A stretch of 64,000 nt of DNA from Flavobacteriales bacterium (lineage in GTDB: Bacteria > Bacteroidota > Bacteroidia > Flavobacteriales > ECT2AJA-044): contig JAGWBA010000008.1 in assembly GCA_021296215.1 (NCBI GenBank), positions 1,422 through 65,421 on the forward strand, read 5' to 3'. The first letter of the stretch is position 1, and each line of letters begins with the position of its first letter. The notes under the pieces were generated by a model. It worked only from the letters and a program-made list of their open reading frames with translations. It made no database searches and was not told the origin of the DNA. The position numbers were made by a program, and so were the translations under genes. Below, piece after piece: positions 25,297 to 33,086 of this stretch.

Positions 25297-26328
25297 TCAG
25301 TCCGTCAGTTCGCCTCGAAGGCTTTTTTCAAATCGCTTCTTGAACGATCGTCCGTCCCAACCCTGTCCTAAAAGGTACATCGCCTTGGTGACAGCCGCTT
25401 CAAAAGTGAGATCCTTACCCGTTACCATTCCCAGGTCCAGCAAGGCCTCGCTCGATTCGTACCGCCCCATTTGCACGCGTCCACGAAGGCACTGTGTCAC
25501 ATTAACGAGATGCACGCCGTTTTCTTGTGCTTCGCGCAATGATTCAATAAATGGCTCCGCCGTTGGCGCATTTCCCGAACCAAAAGTTTCGATCACCGCG
25601 CACTTAAGTCCCGGGGTGTCCAGCATGTGCTTCAAATGCTTGGCCTGCATGCCCGGAAATAATTTTATTCCGATCACATTCGTGTCGAGATCGGTATGTA
25701 AATGCACCGGCAGTTTCGGTGCTTTCATCAAGTAGTTCTCCTCGAACTTGAGGTCGACCCCCGCTTCAGCCAAGGCCGGATAATTGGGCGAGTCGAAGGC
25801 CTCGAATCGCGATGCACTCTGTTTGGTAGTGCGGTTACCGCGGTATAAATGATACTCGAAGTAAATACATACCTCTTGAACCAATGGCTTTCCGCGAAAC
25901 CCTTTCGCCGCTGCGATCTCAATACTCGTGATCAGGTTTTCCTTGGCATCGGTTCTGGTGATCCCTATAGGAAGCTGACTTCCGGTAAATACCGCGGGCT
26001 TGTTCAGGTGCTCGAACATAAAGCTCAATGCACTGGCGGTATACGCCATGGTATCCGATCCGTGCAACACCACGAACCCGTCGTAGTCATCGAGCCTATT
26101 GTAGATATCGATGGCCAATCGCGCCCAAACGGCAGGTTGCATGTTCGAAGAGTCGATGATCGGATCAAGCACCTCAAAATCGATGCTGCAACCAATGTGC
26201 TCCAGCTCCGGCAAGATCGCTTCCAAATCGCCAAAGTCGAAAGGCATCAACGCGGGCGAATTCGGACTCTTCACCATGCCAATGGTGCCGCCCGTGTAAA
26301 ACAAGAGTATGCGCGGAGTCCTGCTCAT
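25297..26328 (-). CDS. Type I (cytoplasmic) L-asparaginase
   Basis: 343 residues and no signal peptide. Catalytic motifs are TGGTIGMV near residue 13 and YDGFVVLHGSDTMAYTASAL around residue 90. The hinge GSQLPIGITRTDAKENLITS matches AnsA-type enzymes. It hydrolyses asparagine to aspartate and ammonia and in some bacteria also acts on isoaspartyl peptides. Its start overlaps the stop of the TatD-like gene by four bases, so the two are co-translated. Confidence 0.9.
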   Translation of the reverse strand: MSRTPRILLFYTGGTIGMVKSPNSPALMPFDFGDLEAILPELEHIGCSIDFEVLDPIIDSSNMQPAVWARLAIDIYNRLDDYDGFVVLHGSDTMAYTASALSFMFEHLNKPAVFTGSQLPIGITRTDAKENLITSIEIAAAKGFRGKPLVQEVCIYFEYHLYRGNRTTKQSASRFEAFDSPNYPALAEAGVDLKFEENYLMKAPKLPVHLHTDLDTNVIGIKLFPGMQAKHLKHMLDTPGLKCAVIETFGSGNAPTAEPFIESLREAQENGVHLVNVTQCLRGRVQMGRYESSEALLDLGMVTGKDLTFEAAVTKAMYLLGQGWDGRSFKKRFEKSLRGELTD

Positions 26329-27095
26329 ACGCCGAATAATCGTTTACTGTTTTCCGTGGTGACCTCGGTCACTTCGCTCAAAGTTAGACCTTTTACTTCA
26401 GCCAATTTCTCCGCTACCAAAGCTACATAGGCCGATTCGTTCCGCTTGCCTCGATGCGGCGTCGGTGCTAAATACGGACTGTCGGTCTCCAAAACGATGT
26501 GCCCCATGGGTATTGCGCCTACGGCTTTGTCTACCCCGCTGTTCTTAAAGGTCAGCACCCCGCCCAAACCGAGCATCATGCCAAGTTCAACCGTCCGTTC
26601 GGCTTGTTCTTCGTTTCCCGTAAAGCAGTGCAAAACGCCGCGCAGCGTGCCGTCCTGAGTCTCTGCGAGCACCTCGAAGATCTCGTCGAACGAATCGCGA
26701 CAGTGGATCACGATCGGCAAATCCAACTCCTTGGCCCAGCCGATTTGCCGTTTAAAGGCCTCTACCTGCCACGGCAAGGCGCTCTTGTTCCAGTACAAGT
26801 CAATGCCAATTTCACCGACCGCCACATACTTCGTATCGCCCCGCAATTCCTCTTCAATGGCATCGAGCGTTTCGCTCCAATTTTCCTGAACACTGCACGG
26901 GTGGAGTCCCATCATCGGCCATACCCGGGTTGGCCATCGGGCCGCGAGGCCCTTAACCGCATCTATAGAGGAGAGGTCGATATTCGGTAGAAAAAGGCGC
27001 TCAACCCCGGCGTCGATGGCGCGCTGCATCATGGCGTCGCGGTCGTCGTCGAAGACATCCAAATAAATATGCGTGTGCGTGTCGGTCAATGTCAT
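26325..27095 (-). CDS. TatD-family metal-dependent deoxyribonuclease
   Basis: 256 residues: DTHTHIYLDVFDDDRDAMMQ (HxH metal site), PMMGLHPCSVQENW, VAVGEIGIDLYWNKS, LPIVIHCRDSFDEIFEVLAE, GVLHCFTGNEEQA, and DSPYLAPTPHRGKRNESAYV. Members are amidohydrolase-fold 3'-5' DNases or related hydrolases. The gene is complete and of normal length. Its segment GLAARWP is encoded by a scattered palindrome yet the length agrees with the family, so the element has not lengthened the protein. Confidence 0.9.
   Translation of the reverse strand: MTLTDTHTHIYLDVFDDDRDAMMQRAIDAGVERLFLPNIDLSSIDAVKGLAARWPTRVWPMMGLHPCSVQENWSETLDAIEEELRGDTKYVAVGEIGIDLYWNKSALPWQVEAFKRQIGWAKELDLPIVIHCRDSFDEIFEVLAETQDGTLRGVLHCFTGNEEQAERTVELGMMLGLGGVLTFKNSGVDKAVGAIPMGHIVLETDSPYLAPTPHRGKRNESAYVALVAEKLAEVKGLTLSEVTEVTTENSKRLFGV
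26935..26952. repeat. Scattered CATCG palindrome (GCGA loop), tatD copy
   Basis: CATCGGGCCGCGAGGCCC; GGGCC and GGCCC pair around a GNRA-type GCGA loop. The same 18 bases occur at 36567-36584 and inverted at 30849-30866. Confidence 0.85.
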
Positions 27096-27123
27096 GCCCC
27101 AAAATTAAGGTAAATTGGTCCCC

Positions 27124-28107
27124 GTGAAAATCCTCGTGGTCCGTTTTAGCAGTATCGGCGACATTGTCCTCACAACGCCGGTGATCCGCGCGCTCAAAAA
27201 GCAGCTCGGCGCCGAGGTGCATTACCTCACCAAAAAGGCCTTTACCCCCGTTTTGGTTGACAACCCGTACATCGATAAGCTCTGGACCATCGAAAAGGGT
27301 ATCGATGAGGTGACTCAGGCCCTGCGGGCCGAAGCGTTCGATCGCGTCGTTGATCTTCACCACAATCTGCGTACGGCTCGGTTCAAAAAAGCGCTGGGCG
27401 TGCCGTCCACGGCCTTTAAGAAACACAACATCGAAAAGTGGCTTTACGTCAATTTTAAGTGGAACCTCATGCCCTGCGTGCACATCGTGGATCGGTATCT
27501 AGATGCCGCGAAACCGCTCGGAGTAAAAGATGACGGCCAGGGGCTCGATTATTTTCTCGGTCCCGATGACGCCCCCGATCGATCGCGCATTCCCGAAAGT
27601 CACCACTACGGATACATCGCCTTTGTGATCGGTGGTCAACACCCCGGCAAAATGCTGCCCGAACACAAGATCGCAGAGATTTGCCGAGGCGTAGAGCAGC
27701 CGGTGATGCTCTTGGGCGGACCCGAAGATGCCGACAAAGGCGAACGCATAGCCACCGAAGTGGGTGAGCAGGTTTTCAACGCGGCCGGAAAATTCAAGCT
27801 TAACGAGAGTGCTGCTTTGGTGCGCGATGCCGATGCCGTGATAACGCACGATACCGGGCTCATGCACATCGCTGCCGCCTTTCAAAAAAAGATCATCAGT
27901 ATTTGGGGCGCTACGGTTCCCGAATTCGGGATGTATCCGTTTCGACCAGGAGCCGGAAGCGCACAAATCGAGCCGAAAGGCTCCCGGGATCGGCCGCATT
28001 CCAAGCTAGGCGACAATAAGTGGTATAAGCCCAATTTTAGGGGGATGGAGAAAGTATCGGTGGATGAAGTCTTAGCGGCTGTTCATGAACAGTCTAATGC
28101 TTATTGA
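27124..28107 (+). CDS. Glycosyltransferase family 9 (heptosyltransferase-like)
   Basis: 327 residues. I prefer GTG 27124 because it opens directly with KILVVRFSSIGDIVLTTPVI, the diagnostic N-terminus of ADP-heptose:LPS heptosyltransferases; a TTG nine bases earlier adds only three residues. Further motifs are FDRVVDLHHNLRTARFK, VIGGQHPGKMLPEHKIAEIC, PVMLLGGPEDADKGERIA and AVITHDTGLMHIAAAFQKKI. It likely adds a sugar to the lipopolysaccharide core; the exact donor is unknown. It diverges from tatD. Confidence 0.88.
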   Translation: MKILVVRFSSIGDIVLTTPVIRALKKQLGAEVHYLTKKAFTPVLVDNPYIDKLWTIEKGIDEVTQALRAEAFDRVVDLHHNLRTARFKKALGVPSTAFKKHNIEKWLYVNFKWNLMPCVHIVDRYLDAAKPLGVKDDGQGLDYFLGPDDAPDRSRIPESHHYGYIAFVIGGQHPGKMLPEHKIAEICRGVEQPVMLLGGPEDADKGERIATEVGEQVFNAAGKFKLNESAALVRDADAVITHDTGLMHIAAAFQKKIISIWGATVPEFGMYPFRPGAGSAQIEPKGSRDRPHSKLGDNKWYKPNFRGMEKVSVDEVLAAVHEQSNAY

Positions 28108-28150
28108 GCGAACCTCAATAGGCATAGCTTTTCTCGTTATTTCCAAACCG

Positions 28151-28197
28151 GTTTTCGTTCATTTTTGCTTGACCAAAAACGAACCAAAAAGTCAAGT
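28151..28197. repeat. CTTGA...TCAAG dispersed element, copy 2
   Basis: On the minus strand CTTGAC, T-rich core with GGTTCGTTTTTG, GTCAAG, then CAAAAATGAACGAA. It matches the copy at 18807-18850 over most of its length. The next 120 bases contain hairpins such as TTCGCATTCGCGAA and TTCGCTTCGCGAA. Confidence 0.7.
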
Positions 28198-28403
28198 TGT
28201 CCCGCTATGCCGATTTCGCATTCGCGAAACCGCTCGTCATTTCGCTTCATGCTTTTATTCGCTTCGCGAATCGCAATTCCGCTACAAAAAGCTACTTTGA
28301 TACATTGATCTTGAAACCACGGGGCGTGGCTGATCAAATCGAGGTTAATGGCAATTAAAGTCCCCCGCTGGCCTTAATCATAGTTATCGGGGGTTGGGGG
28401 TGC

Positions 28404-28668
28404 TATCCGAATCGCGCTACGCGCGAGTCAAGAACCATCAACTCCTTCAGGAAGTCACTCGCGACTGTGCCGCGAATTCACGTTGCTCAGGCAAAATCAA
28501 CTCCTCTGATACCACCTTTAGCGGGTATCACTGCATTAGACATAAAACGATACCTCTTCTGCTGCACCGAAGTCCATTCGCTCTGCGAGCGAATAAAAGG
28601 CCATTGACTCTGACCGGAATTCACTCGCGGCATTGCCGCGAATTCACTCTGCGAAGTTTAGTTCACTT
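28404..28668. repeat. Palindromic array 6
   Basis: About ten degenerate units starting ACTC/ATTC and ending GAAT or AAAT: CGCGCTACGCGCG, CTCCTTCAGGAAG, TCGCGACTGTGCCGCGAA, TTCGCTCTGCGAGCGAA and TCGCGGCATTGCCGCGA. It is more worn than arrays 1 and 3. Apart from this array and the element at 28151, the interval 28108-28687 has no gene I can support. Confidence 0.65.
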
Positions 28669-28687
28669 CCTTAGCTAAAGCAGGCCA

Positions 28688-29215
28688 TTAAGAATTCCCC
28701 TCTGGTAAAAAGAGTGCTTTGAGCTCAGTTGCCTCCTCCGGATTCATTTTACCGCTCAAGATCAAACTCAACTGACGGCGGCGCAGGGCCCCATCGAAGC
28801 GCTGCTTTTCGATCTCGTTTTCGGGCTCCAACGGCGGAACTTGAATGGGGTTACCCAATTGATCCACGGCCACAAAGGTGTAAATGGCCTCATTGGCCTT
28901 GGTCTTTTTATCGGGGTTGTTGTTGTCCTCGACCCACACGTCGCAAAAGACCTCCATGGAGGAGCTGAATGCACGGCTCACCTTGGCCTCGAGGGTCACG
29001 ATCGACCCCTGTGGAATGGCCATATTGAACGATACGTTGTTCACCGAAGCCGTCACCACGATGCGCTTGCAGTGGCGATGGGCCGAAATAGCACAGGCGA
29101 TGTCCATCCAATGCAACAAGCGACCTCCCATCAAATTGTTGAGATTGTTGGTGTCGTTCGGAAGAACGATCTCGGTCAAAATAGCTAGGGAATCTTGCGG
29201 CGATCTGGCCTTCAT
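28688..29215 (-). CDS. Acyl-CoA thioesterase (hotdog fold, YciA/ACOT type)
   Basis: 175 residues. Family features are VLPNDTNNLNNLMGGRLLHW, then MDIACAISAHRHCKRIVVTA, with the N-x-x-G-x-x-x-x-x-x-D hotdog active-site pattern, and SVNNVSFNMAIPQGSIVTLE. The C-terminal tail is charged. It hydrolyses acyl-CoA to free acid and CoA. Standalone gene upstream of palindrome array 6. Confidence 0.85.
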   Translation of the reverse strand: MKARSPQDSLAILTEIVLPNDTNNLNNLMGGRLLHWMDIACAISAHRHCKRIVVTASVNNVSFNMAIPQGSIVTLEAKVSRAFSSSMEVFCDVWVEDNNNPDKKTKANEAIYTFVAVDQLGNPIQVPPLEPENEIEKQRFDGALRRRQLSLILSGKMNPEEATELKALFLPEGNS

Positions 29216-29260
29216 AGCGTACGTGTTTCGGGCGCTCCGTTGCGCACCGCAAAAGTACGG

Positions 29261-30301
29261 CTATTTTTTCAGGAGCCAAGCCTCCGCACTGTGTTCGCGC
29301 TTGATGCGGGCTAGGGCTTCCAGCGCCTCGCGGCGCGATGCAAAACTCTCGTACGTCACAATGTGCAAGCCCGTGGCGGTGGTCCCAATGCGTTCCGCAG
29401 GAACTCCTTCAGCTCTCAATCGATGTAGTAGCTTTTCGGCATTCGATTCGTTCGAGAAACAGCCGGCAATAACGTGGAATGAAGAAGTGTTAGCAGTGTT
29501 ATGAGTGCTAGCAGTGTTATTAGTGTTGGCTGTGGTATTGGTGGTTGAACGCTCTACCGGGTTAGGCACTTCGGGTTTTGGCTGGGCGTTTTCGTGCGCA
29601 ATGGCCCACCAGTCGTCGGCCTTTGACTCTTCTAATGGAAGCAACACCTCTTCTTCGGTGCGCGGTTCGTAGAGTTCGGGTCCGGTCGCGGTAAAATTCA
29701 AGATTCCTGCATGTACACCTTCGGTTACAGCATCGCGCTGCCACCAACTCAGGGCTGCAATTCCGACCAAGGGAACCAAAACCGCCGCCGCTCGCCACCA
29801 TCCGCGACGCGATGTCGACTGTGCAGAAGCCGGCAATACAGAATCTTCTTTATCCAAGGTCACCACCTTACGCTCCTGCCGCTGAATGGCCGGAGATCGC
29901 AAGACACTTAAACCGAACGAGTCGACCAAGTAGTTGATTTCGTTATGCGCTTTAAAGAGGATCTTGCCCTCCTCGCCCAATTGAAAAATACCAATGTGCT
30001 CCCAGTCCACGGCATGATGCAATTCGAGCTCACCACGCATTTCGCGGACGTTTTGCTCGATCAAGGTCAAGGCTTCATCGTAGCTGCAGCTTTCGCCAGC
30101 CGCTACCTCGTTGGCCAACAAGCCGTCGTTTTTGGTCAGCAGTTGATTGAAGGAGAGTGCCTTTGCGGGCGGATTCATAATATGCGTTACGGGGTGAATC
30201 CTGGCCGGGCGGTACGAACTCACCAACCCTCCCCATCCGGGAACGATGACACAGTCGAACCGATACAACAATTTACCTACGTAATCTTCTACCTTCATCA
30301 A
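29261..30301 (-). CDS. HU-domain (CCDC81-type) and SPOR-domain membrane protein
   Basis: 346 residues. Residues 1-75 match the Bacteroidota CCDC81-like HU domain (MMKVEDYVGKLLYRFDCVIV, PGWGGLVSSYRPARIHP, KALSFNQLLTKNDGLLANEV). A second HU-like part follows to about 130. One membrane helix (WWRAAAVLVPLVGIAALSWW) precedes a linker with NTT/NTA/NTN repeats and a SPOR domain (SFHVIAGCFSNESNAEKLLH, then RLRAEGVPAER) that binds denuded peptidoglycan at division sites. It thus links a cytosolic nucleic-acid-binding-type domain to the cell wall. Directly downstream of kdsB. Confidence 0.8.
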   Translation of the reverse strand: MMKVEDYVGKLLYRFDCVIVPGWGGLVSSYRPARIHPVTHIMNPPAKALSFNQLLTKNDGLLANEVAAGESCSYDEALTLIEQNVREMRGELELHHAVDWEHIGIFQLGEEGKILFKAHNEINYLVDSFGLSVLRSPAIQRQERKVVTLDKEDSVLPASAQSTSRRGWWRAAAVLVPLVGIAALSWWQRDAVTEGVHAGILNFTATGPELYEPRTEEEVLLPLEESKADDWWAIAHENAQPKPEVPNPVERSTTNTTANTNNTASTHNTANTSSFHVIAGCFSNESNAEKLLHRLRAEGVPAERIGTTATGLHIVTYESFASRREALEALARIKREHSAEAWLLKK

Positions 30302-30309
30302 GTACTAAA

Positions 30310-31041
30310 TTAAGCTTTTTCGCCAAAATGGGCTTCGACCCTCGCCAAGTCTTCCGGCGTATCGATCGCCCAAGTCTCTTGATCGGTCTCCGCGCAGTAG
30401 ATCCGATAGCCATTCTCGAGCCAGCGAAGCTGCTCCAGACTCTCGGCCCGCTCTAACGGCGAGGGCGGCAAAGCTACCAGTTTTTCTAAAACGCGCAAAC
30501 GATAGGCGTACAAGCCCACGTGTTGCCAGTGGTCCACCGACTCATTCGCATTCCGAATGAACGGGATACACGAACGGCTGAAATAGAGGGCTTCACCACT
30601 CAGCGCCCGCGCTACTTTAGGCGTATTCGGATTATCTAGAACTGAAGGATTCGTAACCCGACGCACCAGCGTTCCGATCTCCACTGACTCGTCTTCAAAA
30701 AGGTTGAGCACGGCTTCGATCTGCTCCGGCGCAATGAACGGCTCGTCGACCTGCACATTGATGACCACGTCTGGCGGAGCCAAGTTCAAACCCCGAACGG
30801 CCTCGCCAATGCGATCCGTGCCGCTCGTATGTTCTTCGGAAGTCATTTGGGCCTCGCGGCCCGATGCGCGAACAGCCTCGTAAATTCGGCTGTCGTCCGT
30901 GGCGACCAACACGTGGGGAACGGCCAACAGAGCCTGTTCCACGACCCTCAGGATCATGGCCTTTCCGAGCACATTGGCCAGGGGCTTTCCCGGAAATCTG
31001 GAGCTCTCATATCGGGCAGGGATAACGACTACGGCACGCAT
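30310..31041 (-). CDS. 3-deoxy-manno-octulosonate cytidylyltransferase KdsB
   Basis: 243 residues with all hallmarks: VVIPARYESSRFPGKPLANV, VLVATDDSRIYEAV, TSEEHTSGTDRIGEAV, VINVQVDEPFI, RSCIPFIRN and HVGLYAYRL. It activates Kdo with CTP for lipid A-core assembly, consistent with the nearby heptosyltransferase-like gene. Codons for ASGREAQ carry the GCGA palindrome, in a surface segment variable in the family. Eight bases separate it from the HU/SPOR gene. Confidence 0.93.
   Translation of the reverse strand: MRAVVVIPARYESSRFPGKPLANVLGKAMILRVVEQALLAVPHVLVATDDSRIYEAVRASGREAQMTSEEHTSGTDRIGEAVRGLNLAPPDVVINVQVDEPFIAPEQIEAVLNLFEDESVEIGTLVRRVTNPSVLDNPNTPKVARALSGEALYFSRSCIPFIRNANESVDHWQHVGLYAYRLRVLEKLVALPPSPLERAESLEQLRWLENGYRIYCAETDQETWAIDTPEDLARVEAHFGEKA
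30849..30866. repeat. Scattered CATCG palindrome (GCGA loop), kdsB copy
   Basis: The minus strand reads CATCGGGCCGCGAGGCCC, identical to the copies at 26935 and 36567. It encodes ASGREA in the kdsB frame. Confidence 0.85.
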
Positions 31042-31057
31042 GGTGCTAAGTTACATT

Positions 31058-32452
31058 TTACAGTCGATAGGAAACACCAGCCGCGAGTCCGACCGAGTAA
31101 GGCTTGAAATAAGTGTTGTCGATGGCCGATTGAAGCCCGTACCGCACTTGGGGTCCGGCGGTTAGACTCACATTCGAACTCAATTGATAAGCGAGCTCGA
31201 CACCTCCGACGGCACTCCATATAAAGTCGCGCGCACCTTCCGTAGTTCCGATCACCACGTCGTTATTGGAGGCGGAATATACCTGATTGTTCGTCAAAAA
31301 GTTTCCGGCGACACCGCCTTCGATACCGACCTTGAACTTTCCGTTACCGATGAGGTAGGTAGCCGTGAGCGGTACTTCGAGGTAGTTGAATTGCTGGTCT
31401 ACCGGCGATTTGATCACTTCACCGTCAACGGTTTCGAATGATGTGCTTTCCGACAACGACCCGGCATCGATCAATGTCGTGGCAATTTCTCCGGCGGTGG
31501 ACGAAACTATAAGCGTGGGCGTTGAGTTCGTAGCTACCGGACTCGAATAGCGGAAACTAGCATCGGCCTGCTGACCCATTTGGTGGTAGTTGATCCCCGA
31601 GGCAAATTGCCACCTGGGGTTGTTTTGATACGCGATCTCTATTCCACCCGACCATCCCCACAAAGGAGCGTCGGTGGTCGATTCGGCATTGGATGCCGTG
31701 GCCGGTGTATTGCCTGGTATCGGCGAAGGACTAGCATCACGAGCTTCCCTGAAGGCGATCACAGGGGCGCCTTCAACCGCGATGCTCCACGGCGAGCAGC
31801 CTTTGCATTTAATGGGACCGAGTTGATCCGGAATTGCCGGCTCCAATCGGGCCACTTGAACCCGCTCGAGAAGGATAGGGGATTCCTCTCCAATTTCATC
31901 TAGATCGGTCGGCAAAACGACCGAATTCGCAGCCAATACCTTGGATGCGTCGTTGTTCCATTCGGGCTGCAAGCGCACCTCGTTCGATTTTGTACCACTT
32001 ACGACACTTTCTTCATACTGACTCGCCGCAGGCGAATTCACTTGGCCTTTGGCCAACAATATATTGCTCGCCGTAGGCGAATTGTCTCGGACTCCGTCCG
32101 AATTGTCTTGGCCTTTGGCCAAACCGACTCCGGCCTCGCCGGAACTTCCTCGGCCCTCGGTCGAATTGACTCCGTCTTCGCTGGAACTGCCTCGGCCCTC
32201 GGCCGAATTGCCGTAGTTTTCAGCCAACGCTCCCGGGGCCTCAGAATGGTTCCCGAAGTAATAGCCCGTTCCGAAGGCCGAGACCACGATCGCCACACTG
32301 GCTGCAATGCGCATCCGGAAGGCGGTTTTACGGCGGCTCGATCGGTCGAGACCGGCATCCAAAGCATCCCACATTCCTTCGGGGGCCTTAGAAGTATACT
32401 GGCGGGCCGATTCGCCAAACAATTCGTCTATGTTGTAATCGTAGTTAGCCAT
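31058..32452 (-). CDS. Inner-membrane-anchored protein with heptad-repeat linker and outer-membrane-type beta barrel
   Basis: 464 residues. A cytosolic N-terminus (KAPEGMWDALDAGLDR), a membrane helix at about 48-67, a low-complexity linker, then a porin-like C-terminal barrel (WSGGIEIAYQNNPRWQFASG through VGLAAGVSYRL). Such proteins sit next to ECF sigma genes in Bacteroidota; the start overlaps the sigma stop by eight bases, so an anti-sigma or signal-transducing role is plausible. Residues 82-144 are nine heptapeptides, including NSAEGRG, SSSEDGV, NSTEGRG, SSGEAGV, GLAKGQD, NSDGVRD and NSPTASN, encoded by a 21-bp palindrome array. This region would span the periplasm. Confidence 0.7.
   Translation of the reverse strand: MANYDYNIDELFGESARQYTSKAPEGMWDALDAGLDRSSRRKTAFRMRIAASVAIVVSAFGTGYYFGNHSEAPGALAENYGNSAEGRGSSSEDGVNSTEGRGSSGEAGVGLAKGQDNSDGVRDNSPTASNILLAKGQVNSPAASQYEESVVSGTKSNEVRLQPEWNNDASKVLAANSVVLPTDLDEIGEESPILLERVQVARLEPAIPDQLGPIKCKGCSPWSIAVEGAPVIAFREARDASPSPIPGNTPATASNAESTTDAPLWGWSGGIEIAYQNNPRWQFASGINYHQMGQQADASFRYSSPVATNSTPTLIVSSTAGEIATTLIDAGSLSESTSFETVDGEVIKSPVDQQFNYLEVPLTATYLIGNGKFKVGIEGGVAGNFLTNNQVYSASNNDVVIGTTEGARDFIWSAVGGVELAYQLSSNVSLTAGPQVRYGLQSAIDNTYFKPYSVGLAAGVSYRL
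32021..32210. repeat. Palindromic array 7, inside a coding sequence
   Basis: Nine units of 21 bp in frame: TCGCCGCAGGCGA, TTGGCCTTTGGCCAA, TCGCCGTAGGCGA, TCGGACTCCGTCCGA, TTGGCCTTTGGCCAA, TCCGGCCTCGCCGGA, TCGGCCCTCGGTCGA, a TCCGTCTTCGCTGGA unit and TCGGCCCTCGGCCGA. Each opens ACT or TCT and closes GAATT/GAACT as in the intergenic arrays. Period, loop and flanks match arrays 1-5. Confidence 0.85.
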
Positions 32453-32996
32453 TACTCCAGATTTTGGTGCCGTACCGAGCCAATACCTTTTCCTGTAGAA
32501 TGGCCCGCGCGCGGGAGAGGTTCGATTTGCTCGTTCCGGTGCTGATGCCGAGCAAGTCCGCGATCTCTTTGTGTTTGTAGCCTTCTATCGCGTAGAGATT
32601 AAAAATCATCCGATACTGGGGGGGCAACTCGTGCACCAAGGCCAGTAGTTCATCTGCATCGATCTGTGGCGATATATTATCGTGTGACAACCTTTCATTA
32701 TATAAATGGCCGTCGTTCACATCGAAGGTCCAGCGGCGACGGCGGTGGCGTTCAAGGGCCAGATTGATGAAGATCCGGCGCATCCATCCTTCGCATTTTT
32801 CGTGATCCGACAGCAGATCGATCTTTTTGAATACGATCATGAACCCCTCTTGAAGAATATCCTCCGCCTCGTGCACATCCGATGCGTAGTACCGGCAAGT
32901 ACCCATCATGCTGTCCGCAAAGCGCATATACAGAGCTTTTTGAGCTCCGCGCTTTTTCTTCTTACAGGCGCGCACTATGGATACGAGTTCGGTCAC
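32445..32996 (-). CDS. ECF RNA polymerase sigma factor
   Basis: 183 residues. Region 2 is RFADSMMGTCRYYASDVHEA, then EDILQEGFMIVFKKIDLL; region 4 is ELPPQYRMIFNLYAIEGYKH, then KEIADLLGISTGTSKSNLSR. It directs RNA polymerase to extracytoplasmic-function promoters. It precedes and overlaps the barrel/linker gene and diverges from a secreted-protein gene; both directions have matching ECF-like promoter elements in the 90-bp gap. Confidence 0.9.
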   Translation of the reverse strand: MTELVSIVRACKKKKRGAQKALYMRFADSMMGTCRYYASDVHEAEDILQEGFMIVFKKIDLLSDHEKCEGWMRRIFINLALERHRRRRWTFDVNDGHLYNERLSHDNISPQIDADELLALVHELPPQYRMIFNLYAIEGYKHKEIADLLGISTGTSKSNLSRARAILQEKVLARYGTKIWSNG

Positions 32997-33008
32997 TATT
33001 ACTAATAC

Positions 33009-33037
33009 TAAGACGGTTGTTTTTATGAAATGGTTGC
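33009..33037 (-). promoter_or_regulatory. Candidate ECF-type promoter of the sigma operon
   Basis: Minus strand: GCAACC (33037-33032), 16 bases, CGTCTTA (33015-33009). It resembles ECF promoters with an AAC-containing -35 and a CGTC -10 and lies just upstream of the sigma gene, suggesting autoregulation. Confidence 0.6.
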
Positions 33038-33049
33038 TTCGGTATTAAC

Positions 33050-33075
33050 GCAACCTTTCACTTTGTTCTTTCATC
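33050..33075 (+). promoter_or_regulatory. Candidate ECF-type promoter of the divergent secreted-protein gene
   Basis: Plus strand: GCAACC (33050-33055), 16 bases, CATC followed by CTTA. The -35 element and spacing equal those of the divergent sigma promoter. It ends 11 bases before the ATG at 33087. Confidence 0.55.
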
Positions 33076-33086
33076 CTTAAGATATC

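Noticed and set aside
28137-28337. Open frames in 28137-28337 on both strands
   Set aside because: They fall entirely in the CTTGA element and hairpin-rich sequence and have no coding features.
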